Below, piece after piece: positions 20,967-34,642 of a stretch of 64,000 bases of DNA. Source of the stretch: Gilvimarinus polysaccharolyticus (GTDB taxonomy: Bacteria > Pseudomonadota > Gammaproteobacteria > Pseudomonadales > Cellvibrionaceae); assembly GCF_001187555.1 (NCBI RefSeq), contig NZ_LFIJ01000001.1, positions 1,514,078 through 1,578,077 of the forward strand, in the 5' to 3' direction. Positions within the stretch are counted from its first letter, which is position 1. Each line of letters starts with the position of its first letter. The position numbers and the translations under genes are program-made. A model generated the notes under the pieces. It did not search any database. It was not told the origin of the DNA and worked only from the letters and a program-made list of their open reading frames with translations.

Positions 20967-21206
20967 TTAAACTTCAATATCGATCTTAGCGCGCGGCCGA
21001 GGGCGGCGACGATCGCGGCCAGTACGCGTATCCAGTATAGTATCACCGCGTTTGTTACGCCGATCGCTGCGGCGACGCTCAAGCGCAGGCGGCAAGTGCT
21101 CGGGCAATTGCTTACTCACCATAATATCTCTATCTGGTTCATAACCGGTCGCCGGCTTCGATTTAATAATCGGTGTCAGGCGAGTAATGGGGCCTAGGTA
21201 CACCAT
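20967..21206 (-). CDS. Small hypothetical basic protein
   Basis: 79 codons encoding an arginine-rich protein with a conserved-looking core ERRRSDRRNKRGDTILD and TGRDRRRPRPR. There is no signal peptide or membrane segment. It fills the gap between cysG and gorA and lies on the same strand as both. The motif resembles the short RRxxxDRR proteins seen beside housekeeping genes of related bacteria, but I do not recognise a named family. The high Arg content could also arise from chance in GC-rich DNA. Confidence 0.5.
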   Translation of the reverse strand: MVYLGPITRLTPIIKSKPATGYEPDRDIMVSKQLPEHLPPALERRRSDRRNKRGDTILDTRTGRDRRRPRPRAKIDIEV

Positions 21207-21265
21207 GGAGCATCCTCACAAAAAAGTATCAATATACTGAGGCATCGGCCAAAAATGGCTAAACT

Positions 21266-22666
21266 TTAATCAATGACGGGAGCGTCAGGAGCGAACCAAC
21301 TGAGCTGACGATGTAATTTCACGACCTCGCCAATAATCAGTAAAGTCGGAGCACTCACAGACTCAGCGACCACGCGCCTAGCAATGTTCGCTAAATCGCT
21401 GACTATCACCCGCTGCTCACGAGTGGTGCCCTTTTCGATCAGCGCCACCGGCGTTGTGGGTAATCGCCCGTGTTGAATTAAGCCTGCACATATCGCCTCA
21501 AGCTCAATCAAGCCCATGTAAATCACTAATGTCTGATCCACCCGAGCCAGCTCAGGCCAGCTTAAGTTAGCGTTATTGGTTTTTAAATGCCCCGTCACAA
21601 AACGCACAGATTGAGCGTAGTCACGATGAGTTAACGGAATGCCAGCATAGGCGGCACAACCGGATGCGGCGGTGATGCCCGGCACCACCTGAAAAGGAAT
21701 GTTGTTTTCGGCCAACAATTCGATTTCTTCTCCGCCGCGACCAAAAATAAACGGATCACCGCCTTTTAAACGCAACACCCGTTTGCCTTCGCGCGCTAAG
21801 TTAACCAACATCTGATTAATCGCGGTTTGCTCAACAGCATGCTCGCTCCGCCGTTTCCCCACATAAATACGCTCGGCATCGCGGCGCACCAGCTCCATGA
21901 CTTCCGGGGAAACTAGACGGTCGTAGAGCACCACCTCGGCCTGCTGCATAAGTCGTAAAGCTTTAAGAGTGAGTAGCTCCGGATCACCTGGGCCACCGCC
22001 CACCAAATACACTTCACCTTGGCAAGTATCGTTAGCACTCGCGCTCAGACGCGCTTGCAATAGCTGTTCGGCATCGGCGTCACGGCCGCTAAAAATCAAC
22101 TCGGCCGCGGGCCCTTGTAAGGTATCTTCCCAAAAGCGGCGGCGCTCATCAGCACTGCTAAAGGTTTGTTTTACACGCTCACGAAAACGACTGGCAAGAG
22201 CCGCCAAGCGGCCATAACTGGCGGGAATTAATGTTTCTAATTTGGCCCGAACCATACGCGCCAGTACCGGAGCCTCGCCGCCACTGGATATGGCAATGAC
22301 GAGCGGCGATCGATCGACAATAGCAGGGGTAATAACCGTGCACAGCGCAGGGCTATCTACCACATTGACAGGCAGGTGACGCGCTTGCGCATCGATAGAG
22401 ACTTGCTTGTTAACAGCGGCAATATCCGTGGCCGCCACCACCAACACAACGCCGTTTATATCATCATGTTGATACTCGCGGCGATGCATCTCACCACCCG
22501 TAGCAACAACGATAGCTTCTAGCTCGGACTCTATAGCTGGAGCCACAACGACTAAGTGCGCGCCGGCTTTACTTAGCAGACGCGCCTTGCGGGTTGCAAT
22601 ATCTCCCCCTCCGACCAACAGCACGCGCTGGTTGCGCAGCTGCATAAAAAGCGGGAAATATTGCAT
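21266..22666 (-). CDS. cysG: Siroheme synthase (trifunctional)
   Basis: CysG makes siroheme from uroporphyrinogen III for sulfite and nitrite reductases. The 466 residues hold an N-terminal NAD-binding dehydrogenase/ferrochelatase domain ([20 protein letters not shown], residues 15-34) and a C-terminal SAM-dependent methyltransferase domain. The latter shows [48 protein letters not shown] and [20 protein letters not shown]. It starts three bases after the serS stop, so it is co-transcribed with serS. Confidence 0.96.
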   Translation of the reverse strand: MQYFPLFMQLRNQRVLLVGGGDIATRKARLLSKAGAHLVVVAPAIESELEAIVVATGGEMHRREYQHDDINGVVLVVAATDIAAVNKQVSIDAQARHLPVNVVDSPALCTVITPAIVDRSPLVIAISSGGEAPVLARMVRAKLETLIPASYGRLAALASRFRERVKQTFSSADERRRFWEDTLQGPAAELIFSGRDADAEQLLQARLSASANDTCQGEVYLVGGGPGDPELLTLKALRLMQQAEVVLYDRLVSPEVMELVRRDAERIYVGKRRSEHAVEQTAINQMLVNLAREGKRVLRLKGGDPFIFGRGGEEIELLAENNIPFQVVPGITAASGCAAYAGIPLTHRDYAQSVRFVTGHLKTNNANLSWPELARVDQTLVIYMGLIELEAICAGLIQHGRLPTTPVALIEKGTTREQRVIVSDLANIARRVVAESVSAPTLLIIGEVVKLHRQLSWFAPDAPVID

Positions 22667-22669
22667 TGC

Positions 22670-24399
<1,730 letters not shown>

Positions 24400-24401
24400 G
24401 G

Positions 24402-25766
24402 TTAATCCTCGTCCGTCTGGGGTGGATCATCGCGGTAGCGACGATACGTGCTGGCGGCATCTTGCTCGCGCAGGTGCTGCATTTTTTCTCGTATTTTAAG
24501 CTCTAAACCACGTGCCACTGGCTGGTAATATTGCCGATCGGCGATTTCACGGGGCAAGTAATTCTCACCGGCCGCGTAGGCGCCTGGCTCGTCGTGTGCG
24601 TAGCGGTACTCGGCACCAAAATCCATGCTCTTCATCAATTTAGTCGGGGCATTGCGCAGGTGCATCGGCACCTCGTAGCCCGGGCTACTGCGTACATCTC
24701 GCATGACTTGGTTAAACGCAGTATACACGGCATTACTTTTGGGCGCTGCGGCCAAATAGGTGATCGCCTGCGCGATCGCCAGCTCGCCTTCGGGGCTGCC
24801 CAAGCGCTCTTGTGTGTCCCACGCCGCAAGCGCCAAAGGGAGCGCGCGCGGATCGGCATTGCCAATATCCTCACTGGCCATACGCACTACTCGGCGTGCT
24901 ATATAGAGCGGATCGCAACCACCGTCGAGCATTCGTGCCAACCAGTAAAGCGCACCATCGGGTGATGAGCCGCGCACCGATTTATGCATCGCCGATATCT
25001 GCTCGTAAAACAGGTCGCCGCCTTTATCAAAACGGCGGACGTTGCCGCCCAACACTTCAGCCAATACGCTCTCATCGATCACCCGCTCGGCGTCCTCATC
25101 GCGGGCCAAATCGGCAGCTAACTCTAATAAATTAAGGGCTTTGCGCGCATCGCCATCGGCCGCGCCTGCCATCAATGTCAACGCTGGCTCGTCTAACCGC
25201 AATGACATATCCCCCAAGCCCAGCTCGGTATTTTCCAGCGCTTGGCGAATAATCATTTCGGTGTCGGCCAGCTCAAGTGAGCGCAGCACATACACGCGGC
25301 AGCGGGATAAGAGTGCGTTATTCAACTCAAACGAGGGGTTTTCGGTGGTGGCACCAATAAAAATAAAGGTGCCGTCCTCTACGTAGGGTAAAAAAGCATC
25401 TTGCTGCGATTTGTTAAAACGGTGCACTTCATCGACAAACAAGATGGTTTTGCGACCGCGGCCGGCACGTTCTTGTTGCGCTATTTGCACCACCGCACGA
25501 ATATCTTTAACACCGGCCAAAACGGCCGATAGGGTTTCAAACCGGGCATCGGCACGCTCGGCAAATAGCCTTGCCAACGAGGTTTTACCCACGCCCGGCG
25601 GCCCCCATAAAATCATCGAGTGCAGCTGGCCTTTATCCACCGCTTCCCGCAGCGGTTTACCCGCACCTAAAATATGCGTTTGGCCGATGTAATCAGCCAA
25701 CGCTCGCGGTCGCATTCGAGCCGCTAGAGGCTGGTAGGTCGGTTCGGAGGTAAACAAATCGCTCAT
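24402..25766 (-). CDS. rarA: Replication-associated recombination protein A, AAA+ ATPase
   Basis: RarA (MgsA) acts at stalled replication forks and interacts with SSB. From the ATG at 25766 it has 454 residues. The Walker [14 protein letters not shown] lies at 55-67, Walker B is [15 protein letters not shown], sensor 1 [11 protein letters not shown], and the MgsA C-terminal tetramer domain runs through [21 protein letters not shown]. An in-frame TTG at 25778 would overlap the lolA stop; the ATG, four bases after lolA, aligns better with E. coli RarA. Confidence 0.95.
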   Translation of the reverse strand: MSDLFTSEPTYQPLAARMRPRALADYIGQTHILGAGKPLREAVDKGQLHSMILWGPPGVGKTSLARLFAERADARFETLSAVLAGVKDIRAVVQIAQQERAGRGRKTILFVDEVHRFNKSQQDAFLPYVEDGTFIFIGATTENPSFELNNALLSRCRVYVLRSLELADTEMIIRQALENTELGLGDMSLRLDEPALTLMAGAADGDARKALNLLELAADLARDEDAERVIDESVLAEVLGGNVRRFDKGGDLFYEQISAMHKSVRGSSPDGALYWLARMLDGGCDPLYIARRVVRMASEDIGNADPRALPLALAAWDTQERLGSPEGELAIAQAITYLAAAPKSNAVYTAFNQVMRDVRSSPGYEVPMHLRNAPTKLMKSMDFGAEYRYAHDEPGAYAAGENYLPREIADRQYYQPVARGLELKIREKMQHLREQDAASTYRRYRDDPPQTDED

Positions 25767-25770
25767 GACG

Positions 25771-26412
25771 TTAGTCAATCAACACATCAACGCCCTCGGG
25801 GGCATTAAACGAAAACTGCGCAGCATCGACTGGCTGGTTGCGCACGGTATCGATTAAAGCAAATTCTGTGGTTTGCCCTAGGCTGTCGTGTACGATAATG
25901 CGTTGCAATTGCTGACCGTCAAACTCCAGCTCTAAACGCGCAAACAAACCATCCTCGTTGATCGGCGCTAAGCCAAACACTTCGAGCCCTTGCTGACCCA
26001 CGCTGCGGGTAATTCTAAACGCTTCCGTTAACGATTCGGCACTCTCACTCAACAACGCCGCCGGTGTTGCCTTAAGGCTGTCATCTACCGGCCGTACGGT
26101 AACCTGTAATAGGTCTGGATCGTACAGCCAAATAGTACTGCCATCGCTAATTAACTGCTGCTCAAAAGGCTTTTGGGTATGCCAAAAAAAGCGCCCAGGA
26201 CGCTGCAATACAAAACTGCCAGAGCTGGCCTCAATCGTTTCGCCCTCGGCATCGCGCAGGGTTTGCTCAAACTGTCCACTTAAGCTGGTAGTGGCCGCCA
26301 AAGTATCACGCAGCGCGTTGGCACTGTTGTCCGGCCCGGCAGCGCTACTGACCGCACTAAAAAGTACAGTCAGTAAGCCAACCGATACGACCCTTAATAA
26401 TTGTTTTAACAT
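25771..26412 (-). CDS. lolA: Outer-membrane lipoprotein carrier protein
   Basis: LolA ferries lipoproteins across the periplasm from LolCDE to LolB. The 213 residues start with a signal peptide ([24 protein letters not shown]) and continue with the family pattern [38 protein letters not shown] split around 84-110, and the C-terminal [15 protein letters not shown]. It follows ftsK by 20 bases and precedes rarA by four, the same order as in E. coli. Confidence 0.94.
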   Translation of the reverse strand: MLKQLLRVVSVGLLTVLFSAVSSAAGPDNSANALRDTLAATTSLSGQFEQTLRDAEGETIEASSGSFVLQRPGRFFWHTQKPFEQQLISDGSTIWLYDPDLLQVTVRPVDDSLKATPAALLSESAESLTEAFRITRSVGQQGLEVFGLAPINEDGLFARLELEFDGQQLQRIIVHDSLGQTTEFALIDTVRNQPVDAAQFSFNAPEGVDVLID

Positions 26413-26432
26413 GAACTCTCCCGAGCAATATT

Positions 26433-28775
26433 TTAAGATTTAGGGGCCAGTACTTCGCGGCTACCATTGTGACCGGGGCCCGACACTACGCCCGCCGCTT
26501 CCATTGTCTCTATCAGGCGAGCGGCACGGTTGTAACCAATACGCAGCTTGCGCTGCACCGATGAAATAGACGCTTTGCGCGAATCTAATACAAACGCCAC
26601 GGCCTCATCATAAAGAGCATCACTCTCGTCATCGCCGCCTTCATCGCCGCCCGACAAACCTGGCACAGGAATATTATTGGTGCTTTCGTCAACGATCTCC
26701 TCTAAATAATTAGGTTCGCCGCGACGCTTCCAATCAGCCACCACTTTATGTACTTCGTGATCATCGACAAAAGCGCCGTGCACTCGTACCGGCACACTGG
26801 TACCCGGTGGTAAATACAGCATATCGCCATGCCCTAATAACTGCTCGGCACCGCCTTGATCCAGAATCGTGCGCGAATCAATTTTAGAGGACACCTGAAA
26901 TGCCATCCGAGTCGGTACGTTGGCTTTAATTAGGCCGGTAATCACATCTACCGAGGGACGCTGGGTGGCCAAGATCAAATGAATACCGGCCGCCCGTGCC
27001 TTTTGAGCAATACGAGCAATCAATTGTTCCACTTTTTTCCCGACAATCATCATCATGTCGGCAAATTCGTCAATCACGACAACAATCGCCGGCAAGGTTT
27101 CAAGCTCGGGGGCCGTTGCTTCAGCGCTACCGGCTTCAAAGTGATCGGCAGGTACAAACAGCGGGTCAAGAATCGGCGTACCGGCTTTTTGCGCATCTTC
27201 AATTTTACGGTTAAAGCCCGCCAAATTACGCACACCCATCGCGGCCATTAACTTATAGCGCCGCTCCATCTCGCCGACACACCAACGTAAGCCGTTAGAG
27301 GCATCATTCATATCGGTGATAACCGGGGTCAACAAATGCGGGATGCCTTCGTACACCGACAACTCCAACATTTTAGGGTCCACCAAAATCAGTCGTACAT
27401 CTTTGGGGGATGATTTGTACAGCAGTGATAGCAGCATCACGTTGACCCCGACAGACTTACCCGAGCCCGTGGTGCCCGCCACCAACAAGTGCGGCATCTT
27501 GGCCAAATCGGCAATCACCGGATCGCCGGCGATATCGTGCCCCAGCGCCATGGTTAAGCGGGAGCGGGATTTCTCGTATAATTCAGAGGCGATAACCTCA
27601 CTTAAGCGCACAATCTCACGGTGCTCGTTAGGAATCTCGATACCCATCACCGAGCGACCGGGTATCACCTCGACCACCCGTACACTGATAACCGCCAACG
27701 AACGGGCTAAATCTTTTGCCAAATTAGTGATACGACTCGCTTTAACGCCAGGTGCTGGCTGAATTTCAAACCGAGTAACCACCGGGCCCGGCTGTACCGA
27801 GACCACCTCAATTGTGATGCCAAAGTCTTTAAGCTTAAGCTCCAATAGTTTCGACATCGCCTCCAAAGACTCTTTAGAAAAACCTTTGTCACTGCGTACA
27901 TCGGCAGGGTCAAGCAAGCTAATAGGTGGCAACTCTCCCACCACGGGTGCGTCTTTATCAAACAGTGATGCCTGTCGCTCTTTTTGCACCCGTGCGCTTT
28001 CGACCGGTTTTTTCTTCACCGGCTCAGTAATGGTAGGCGGCACGCGCTTCGCTTCTTCTTTTTTCCGCGTTGCTATCACCTCGCGACGCTGATGTTGCTG
28101 TACTTTAATCTCACGCTTGGCCGTGCGACGGCTGCGCCAATCGACCCAACCCTCGCCGATTTTGCGCGACAACTGCAGCGTCCAGCGACCAATATCGTCC
28201 ATTAATTTTAACCAAGACAAATCGGTAAAAATTGTTAACCCGAATAAAAACACTGCAAACAACAACAAAGTGCCGCCCGTATGGCTAAAAGCACCGGCCA
28301 CAGAATCAGCCACCGCAAGACCTAAAATACCGCCATCGTAAAACGGTAATGCGCCTTCTCTCCCGCCCACACGCAGCACCGCAAGCCCAGAGCCAGCCAC
28401 CATCACTAACACCAAACCAATGGTACGAAGCCCCAGTAAGACAGGATCAAACGTCGCTGGATGAGCGCGGTCACGAAAGATTAGCCAAGCTCGATAACCC
28501 AGCATAAGCGGGAACAAAAACGCCAAATAGCCAAACAAAGAGAAACAAACATCGGCCAACCAAGCACCAGCAGGGCCACCAGCGTTACCGACTCGCGTGT
28601 TATCTCCCGTGCGCGACCAACCCGGATCGCCAGCATCGTAGGTAAATAGCGTTAGCAGCACAAATACGCAGACGGCCACTAAGCCAATCAACGCCCCTTC
28701 GCGCACAATAGTTAGTATTAGCTTTGACGCCTCAGGGCGAGAAACTGGTGCTTTATTAGTACTTTTTTTACTCAA
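26433..28775 (-). CDS. ftsK: DNA translocase FtsK
   Basis: FtsK pumps chromosomal DNA at the septum and activates XerCD at dif. The 780 residues show four N-terminal membrane helices (about 25-45, 70-95, 113-135, 165-185). A short charged linker (about 205-290) follows, much shorter than in E. coli. The motor has Walker [10 protein letters not shown] at 434-442, Walker [13 protein letters not shown] and the [15 protein letters not shown] block. The C-terminal gamma winged helix (about 715-775) would read KOPS sites. It heads the ftsK-lolA-rarA-crcB-serS-cysG run, divergent from trxB. Confidence 0.96.
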   Translation of the reverse strand: MSKKSTNKAPVSRPEASKLILTIVREGALIGLVAVCVFVLLTLFTYDAGDPGWSRTGDNTRVGNAGGPAGAWLADVCFSLFGYLAFLFPLMLGYRAWLIFRDRAHPATFDPVLLGLRTIGLVLVMVAGSGLAVLRVGGREGALPFYDGGILGLAVADSVAGAFSHTGGTLLLFAVFLFGLTIFTDLSWLKLMDDIGRWTLQLSRKIGEGWVDWRSRRTAKREIKVQQHQRREVIATRKKEEAKRVPPTITEPVKKKPVESARVQKERQASLFDKDAPVVGELPPISLLDPADVRSDKGFSKESLEAMSKLLELKLKDFGITIEVVSVQPGPVVTRFEIQPAPGVKASRITNLAKDLARSLAVISVRVVEVIPGRSVMGIEIPNEHREIVRLSEVIASELYEKSRSRLTMALGHDIAGDPVIADLAKMPHLLVAGTTGSGKSVGVNVMLLSLLYKSSPKDVRLILVDPKMLELSVYEGIPHLLTPVITDMNDASNGLRWCVGEMERRYKLMAAMGVRNLAGFNRKIEDAQKAGTPILDPLFVPADHFEAGSAEATAPELETLPAIVVVIDEFADMMMIVGKKVEQLIARIAQKARAAGIHLILATQRPSVDVITGLIKANVPTRMAFQVSSKIDSRTILDQGGAEQLLGHGDMLYLPPGTSVPVRVHGAFVDDHEVHKVVADWKRRGEPNYLEEIVDESTNNIPVPGLSGGDEGGDDESDALYDEAVAFVLDSRKASISSVQRKLRIGYNRAARLIETMEAAGVVSGPGHNGSREVLAPKS

Positions 28776-28938
28776 ACAGGTACCTATAGACTCTTACAAA
28801 AACGTCTTACTACGACACAATAGCCCGCTATTGTAATGCATAGTTAGGGCCTTCTAGTTCGCGATGTTGGCAAATCTCGGCTATATCATCCATTAAGCTG
28901 ATTAATTTTACCAATCTAAGGTATTGAAGAGTACAATT

Positions 28939-28967
28939 TTGCCCGCATTGATTGATTGACCTATTAT
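28939..28967 (+). promoter_or_regulatory. Candidate trxB promoter
   Basis: TTGCCC and TATTAT are separated by 17 bases, 33 bases before the trxB ATG, in the 225-base gap divergent to ftsK. An AAGGA ribosome site follows. The hexamers match consensus at four and five positions. Confidence 0.45.
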
Positions 28968-28985
28968 TGACGCTGAACTTTTTAA

Positions 28986-29936
<951 letters not shown>

Positions 29937-29949
29937 TCGCTAAAACTAA

Positions 29950-29982
29950 ATGTAAAGCGGCGGAAGTTTCGTCGCTTTACAT
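29950..29982 (+). terminator. Probable trxB terminator
   Basis: ATGTAAAGCG and CGCTTTACAT form a ten-base-pair stem around 13 bases, followed by CATATTTT. The tail is weak for an intrinsic terminator but the stem and place, just after trxB, fit. Confidence 0.55.
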
Positions 29983-30095
29983 CATATTTTAACAGTCACT
30001 TATCTCCCCCCTGCCAAGCACTAAAAAACCAAACATAAACACTTCTAACCCGCCTCTAATACCACGCCCGTATATTTTTATGCTTAAATGCCAGC

Positions 30096-30875
30096 ATGAT
30101 TCAATTACCTTGGCTTGAGCCAGATACACTCGATTTTCCGCCGCTCGATACGGCGCTGACCGACCCCGACGGCTTGCTGGCGGTGGGCGGCGATTTACGC
30201 CCTGAGCGTCTAATCCACGCCTATTGCCAGGGAGTGTTCCCTTGGTTTGATGACGAGCAACCGATTTTGTGGTGGAGCCCTAACCCACGCTCGGTCGTCG
30301 AACCGGCCAATGTGCATGTTTCGCGCTCGATGGCTAAGGCGCTGCGCAAAACCCAGTTTCACGTCACTTGTGATACCGCCTTTGAGCAAGTCGTACGCCA
30401 GTGCGCCGCACCGCGCGCACAAGCAGCCGGCACTTGGATTACCGACGATATGCTTGAGGCCTATAGCCAGCTGCACGAGCGCGGCGTAGCGCATTCGATC
30501 GAGGTTTGGAATGGTGAATTATTGGTGGGCGGCCTGTATGGATTAGCTTTAGGGCGAGTGTTTTTTGGCGAATCAATGTTTGCCCGCGCAACCGATGCAT
30601 CCAAGATTGGGTTTATTACTCTGGCAAGTTATCTGCAAGCATGGGGCTTTGAGCTAATTGATTGTCAGGTGAGCAGCGCCCATATCAACAGCCTTGGCGC
30701 TTTTGAACTGCCCCGTAATGCATTTGCCAAACGCTTGCAGCAACTGACTGACCCTAGTGGCGCATCCTACTGGCCGCCTAACACTAGCCTACTGGAGATA
30801 CCCAGAAGTTCTCTGGGGCAGACAAACAGCGCCATTTCCTCTAGAGTAAATAACACGATCGCTAACAAGGCTTAA
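30096..30875 (+). CDS. aat: Leucyl/phenylalanyl-tRNA--protein transferase
   Basis: Aat adds Leu or Phe to proteins with N-terminal Lys or Arg, making substrates for ClpS-ClpAP. The 259 residues carry the family blocks PDGLLAVGGDLRPERL, YCQGVFPWFDDEQPILWWSPNPR, GGLYGLALGRVFFGESMF, and the C-terminal DCQVSSAHINSLGAFELPR. The C-terminal 35 residues past this core are extra. It lies 47 bases before bpt and close to infA, clpA and clpS. Confidence 0.95.
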   Translation: MIQLPWLEPDTLDFPPLDTALTDPDGLLAVGGDLRPERLIHAYCQGVFPWFDDEQPILWWSPNPRSVVEPANVHVSRSMAKALRKTQFHVTCDTAFEQVVRQCAAPRAQAAGTWITDDMLEAYSQLHERGVAHSIEVWNGELLVGGLYGLALGRVFFGESMFARATDASKIGFITLASYLQAWGFELIDCQVSSAHINSLGAFELPRNAFAKRLQQLTDPSGASYWPPNTSLLEIPRSSLGQTNSAISSRVNNTIANKA

Positions 30876-30922
30876 GCACGACACACTTCATCTTTGAATC
30901 CATGGCACATTAGGGGGGCCAC

Positions 30923-31630
30923 ATGAGTGATTTATCAAGTTTGAAATTATTTGCCACCGCCCCCCACCCCTGCAGTTACATTAAGGGAGAAGAAGCGACC
31001 ACGGTGTTTATTGATCCCGAGGCCGAGGTAGACGCGGAGCTTTACAGTGAATTATCCGAACTGGGGTTTCGCCGCAGCGGCGGACATTTATACCGCCCGC
31101 ACTGCGTTAACTGCCAAGCCTGTATGTCATGCCGTATTCCGGTTAATCAATTTCGGCCCAACCGTAGTCAGCGCCGTTGTGCTAAACGCAATCAAGATCT
31201 CGACATTTGCTTTATCGACGACATTAGCAGCGACGAACATTACGCTCTGTACGAACACTACATCAACACTCGTCACCGAGATGGCGATATGTTCCCGCCG
31301 ACCCGAGAGCAATACAACGCTTTTTTAAGTCGTGAGTGGGGGGTCACCCGATTTATTGAATATCGCAGTCAAGGCGCGCTGGTCGGCGTCGCCGTCTGCG
31401 ACCAACTGCAAACGGGACTATCAGCGGTTTATACTTTCTTTGACCCCGAAATGACACCTCGCAGCCTCGGGGTATTTGCTATTTTAGTGCAAATCGAGCA
31501 GGCAAAACGCATGGGCCTTGCGTATGTTTATTTAGGCTACTGGATTCGTGAGTGCCGGAAAATGGCTTACAAAACTCAGTATCGACCACTGCAAATACTG
31601 ACAAATAAGTGTTGGGTACAGCTTAAATAG
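30923..31630 (+). CDS. bpt: Aspartate/glutamate leucyltransferase (Bpt)
   Basis: Bpt adds Leu to N-terminal Asp or Glu; it belongs to the ATE arginyltransferase fold but uses Leu-tRNA in bacteria. The 235 residues show [18 protein letters not shown], the cysteine pair in [43 protein letters not shown] and [26 protein letters not shown]-rich ribosome site lies upstream. Paired with aat it broadens the N-degron code to acidic residues. Confidence 0.93.
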   Translation: MSDLSSLKLFATAPHPCSYIKGEEATTVFIDPEAEVDAELYSELSELGFRRSGGHLYRPHCVNCQACMSCRIPVNQFRPNRSQRRCAKRNQDLDICFIDDISSDEHYALYEHYINTRHRDGDMFPPTREQYNAFLSREWGVTRFIEYRSQGALVGVAVCDQLQTGLSAVYTFFDPEMTPRSLGVFAILVQIEQAKRMGLAYVYLGYWIRECRKMAYKTQYRPLQILTNKCWVQLK

Positions 31631-31691
31631 CTCTGACACCCTGCAAATTTGACGTATCTAGCCTCTTTTAGCTAAAAATTCATCCCGACTC

Positions 31692-31720
31692 TTGGCTAAC
31701 GCGTGGATTTCAGGCACAAT
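31692..31720 (+). promoter_or_regulatory. Candidate infA promoter
   Basis: TTGGCT and CACAAT are 17 bases apart, 52 bases before the infA ATG; GAGG is the likely ribosome site. The match is fair only. Confidence 0.35.
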
Positions 31721-31772
31721 TGCCGCCTTTTCGTGCCCGTGATTAATGAGACCACATTGAGGAATCTGCCGA

Positions 31773-31991
31773 ATGGCAAAAGAAGACAACATAGAATTTG
31801 AAGGTGAAGTGATTGATACCCTGCCTAATACCACTTTTCGCGTAAAGCTGGAAAATGGTCACGTGGTAACGGCGCACATCTCTGGAAAAATGCGAAAAAA
31901 CTACATCCGGATTCTGACCGGCGACAAAGTTAAGGTAGAGATGACTCCTTACGATCTAAGCAAGGGTCGCATCACCTACCGCGCGCGCTAA
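31773..31991 (+). CDS. infA: Translation initiation factor IF-1
   Basis: IF-1 sits in the ribosomal A site during initiation. The 72-residue OB-fold is canonical: [39 protein letters not shown] and TYRAR at the end. As in many gammaproteobacteria it lies between the aminoacyl-transferase genes and clpA, and it is followed by a strong terminator. Confidence 0.98.
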   Translation: MAKEDNIEFEGEVIDTLPNTTFRVKLENGHVVTAHISGKMRKNYIRILTGDKVKVEMTPYDLSKGRITYRAR

Positions 31992-32024
31992 GTTACGCTG
32001 CGCCACTGCTCAACCGGCACACAC

Positions 32025-32048
32025 AAAACCCCGCCTAGGCGGGGTTTT
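32025..32048 (+). terminator. Rho-independent terminator of infA
   Basis: A perfect palindrome AAAACCCCGCC-TAGGCGGGGTTTT lies 33 bases past the infA stop and ends in a T-run. Confidence 0.9.
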
Positions 32049-32170
32049 GTCGTTTTAACGAAATACCCACATCAACAAAAGCTCGCTGCCCTTACACTGT
32101 AACGAGCGGCAGCGTTAGCTACTTTAGTGCTGCGTATATGGCCACTGCGGGGCAATTTTGGTTTTTCTCC

Positions 32171-32210
32171 AACCATAAAAAATCCCGGCAAGCCGAGATT
32201 TTTTATGGTT
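32171..32210 (-). terminator. Terminator of clpA
   Basis: A long inverted repeat (AACCATAAAAAATC / GATTTTTTATGGTT with GGC-AA-GCC inside) lies 37 bases beyond the clpA stop, with T-rich sequence on both strands. The infA and clpA terminators sit back to back, and no tRNA gene is visible between them, unlike the E. coli region. Confidence 0.8.
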
Positions 32211-32246
32211 TAGTTAACAGCCGCAGCATTCTAGCCGCGACTAAAC

Positions 32247-34514
32247 TTAAGGTGCCGCATCAAACTCCAGTGCCAGCTCTTCGCCACTATCGGTAACAGC
32301 AACATGCACTTTACCGCCGCCGGCTAACTCGCCAAACAATACCGCCTCGGCCAGAGGCTTTTTCACTTTTTCTTGAATTAAGCGAGCCATGGGTCGTGCC
32401 CCCATTTTTTCATCGTAACCGTGCTCGGCCAGCCATTTACGTGCAGCACCGGTTACATCTAGGGTTACTTTTTTATCATCTAATTGCGATTGCAACTCGG
32501 TTAAAAATTTATCGACCACAGTCTCAATAACATCCAGCGATAAAGCCCCAAACTGAACCGTGGCATCTAAGCGGTTTCTAAACTCGGGCGTAAACATTTT
32601 CTTAATCGCCTCTTTGCCGTCGCTAGAATGATCTTGCTTAGTAAAGCCAATTGAGGCGCGGCTGACATCTTCGGCACCGGCATTGGTCGTCATAATAAAA
32701 ATGACATTGCGGAAGTCGGCCTTACGGCCATTGTTGTCAGTTAGCGTACCGTGATCCATCACCTGCAATAATAAATTAAATACATCTGGATGAGCTTTTT
32801 CAATCTCATCAAGCAAGACAACACTGTGAGGCGATTTGGTTACCGCATCCGTTAGCAAACCGCCCTGATCAAAGCCCACGTAACCGGGTGGAGCCCCGAT
32901 CAAACGCGACACTGTGTGCCGCTCCATGTATTCAGACATATCAAAACGAATCAGCTCGACCCCTAAGCACAGCGCCAACTGGCGGCTGACCTCGGTTTTA
33001 CCCACCCCAGTGGGGCCAGCAAACAAGAACGAACCGATAGGCTTATCACCCGAACGCAAACCCGCGCGCGCTAACTTGATCGCGGTCGACAAGGTCTCAA
33101 TCGCCTCATCTTGACCAAACACCGTCATTTTCAGGTTGTCGTCAAGCTTGCGTAGCTGCTCAAGGTCTGACGATGAAACACTTTTGGGCGGAATCCGTGC
33201 AATTTTAGCAACCACCGCTTCAACATCGCCCACCCCCACCGTTTTTTTACGCTTGCTGGGTGGCTGTAGTTGCTGATAAGCACCGGCCTCGTCGATAACA
33301 TCGATTGCCTTATCGGGTAAAAAACGATCGTTAATATAGCGCTCGGCTAACTCAGCTGCCGCTCGTAACGCGGGATCGGTATAACGTAATCCGTGATGCT
33401 CTTCAAAGCTCTTTTTAAGCCCTTTAAGAATTTGGTAGGTTTCGTCAACACTCGGCTCGTTAACATCGACCTTTTGGAAGCGCCGCGAAAGCGCGCGATC
33501 TTTTTCAAAAATACCACGGTACTCTTGATAGGTGGTCGAGCCCATGCAGCGCAACTGCCCCGAGCTAAGCAACGGTTTAAGCAAATTAGAGGCATCCATA
33601 ACCCCGCCAGATGCGGCGCCGGCACCAATAATGGTGTGAATTTCATCAATAAATAAAATTGAATGCTCTTGTTTTTTTAGATCGGCAAGTAACCCCTTAA
33701 AACGCTTTTCAAAGTCGCCACGATATTTAGTGCCGGCAAGTAATGCCCCCATATCCAGCGAGTAAACCACACTCTCGGCCAAGGCATCCGGCACCTCGCC
33801 ATCGACAATACGGCGCGCTAGACCTTCGGCAATAGCGGTTTTACCCACGCCTGACTCACCCACCAATAGCGGATTGTTTTTACGGCGGCGCGATAAGATT
33901 TGTGCCACACGCTCAAGCTCTAGCGCACGACCAATTAAAGGATCGATGCGCCCTAGGCGCGCCTCCTCATTTAGATTGGTGGTGAAATTCTCTAGCGGAC
34001 TCGCGGGCTGTTGCTCCACCCCCAAAACGTCATCATCGGCTTGATCGTGGGAAGAGTCATCGCCGTGCTCGTGACCGGCTACTTTTTGAATGCCGTGGGT
34101 GATGTAGTTGACCACATCAATGCGCGCAATACTCTGTTGCTTTAAATAGTAAACCGCCTGGCTTTCTTGCTCGCTAAAAATTGCCACTAAAACATTGGCA
34201 CCCGTCACCTCTTGCTTGCCAGAGGACTGCACATGAAACACGGCCCGCTGTAACACTCGCTGAAACCCTAAGGTCGGCTGTGTTTCGCGGTCTTGGTCGT
34301 TTTCAGGCAATAACGGAGTCGTTGAGTCGACAAACTCTATTAATTCACGACGCAATACTACTAAATCGGCACCACAAGCGCGCAATACCATGGCCGCCGA
34401 CTCGTTGTCGATGAGCGCCAGTAACAAGTGCTCTACGGTCATAAATTCATGACGCTTACTACGAGCACCTTTAAAGGCCATATTCAGGGTGACTTCAAGA
34501 TCTTTACTCAGCAT
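32247..34514 (-). CDS. clpA: ATP-dependent Clp protease ATP-binding subunit ClpA
   Basis: ClpA unfolds substrates for the ClpP peptidase and receives N-degron cargo from ClpS. From the ATG at 34514 it has 755 residues. It has a Clp-N domain (residues 1-145), AAA-1 with Walker A GESGVGKTAIAEGLARR, AAA-2 with GPTGVGKTEVSRQLA and the FDMSEYMERHTVSRLIG block, and a C-terminal region with the IGL-type clue absent from my reading. A GTG immediately before the ATG is an alternative start. It is preceded on the same strand by clpS. Confidence 0.96.
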   Translation of the reverse strand: MLSKDLEVTLNMAFKGARSKRHEFMTVEHLLLALIDNESAAMVLRACGADLVVLRRELIEFVDSTTPLLPENDQDRETQPTLGFQRVLQRAVFHVQSSGKQEVTGANVLVAIFSEQESQAVYYLKQQSIARIDVVNYITHGIQKVAGHEHGDDSSHDQADDDVLGVEQQPASPLENFTTNLNEEARLGRIDPLIGRALELERVAQILSRRRKNNPLLVGESGVGKTAIAEGLARRIVDGEVPDALAESVVYSLDMGALLAGTKYRGDFEKRFKGLLADLKKQEHSILFIDEIHTIIGAGAASGGVMDASNLLKPLLSSGQLRCMGSTTYQEYRGIFEKDRALSRRFQKVDVNEPSVDETYQILKGLKKSFEEHHGLRYTDPALRAAAELAERYINDRFLPDKAIDVIDEAGAYQQLQPPSKRKKTVGVGDVEAVVAKIARIPPKSVSSSDLEQLRKLDDNLKMTVFGQDEAIETLSTAIKLARAGLRSGDKPIGSFLFAGPTGVGKTEVSRQLALCLGVELIRFDMSEYMERHTVSRLIGAPPGYVGFDQGGLLTDAVTKSPHSVVLLDEIEKAHPDVFNLLLQVMDHGTLTDNNGRKADFRNVIFIMTTNAGAEDVSRASIGFTKQDHSSDGKEAIKKMFTPEFRNRLDATVQFGALSLDVIETVVDKFLTELQSQLDDKKVTLDVTGAARKWLAEHGYDEKMGARPMARLIQEKVKKPLAEAVLFGELAGGGKVHVAVTDSGEELALEFDAAP

Positions 34515-34642
34515 CACTAGTACCTCTCAATCAGGAGCCTACAATCAGGAGTTAACTCCATTTACGCTAAACTCCAGGCACTAAATACACGGATGAGTAC
34601 AAGCGTGCATTTAGTTAATATTACTTTTGCTCATGACAAGGA

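Noticed and set aside
24400-25000. Fluoride riboswitch for crcB
   Set aside because: The sequence before crcB is rarA coding sequence with a two-base gap; I see no riboswitch fold and the gene sits inside an operon.
31992-32246. tRNA-Ser gene between infA and clpA as in E. coli
   Set aside because: Only two terminators fill the gap; no cloverleaf or T-loop sequence is visible.
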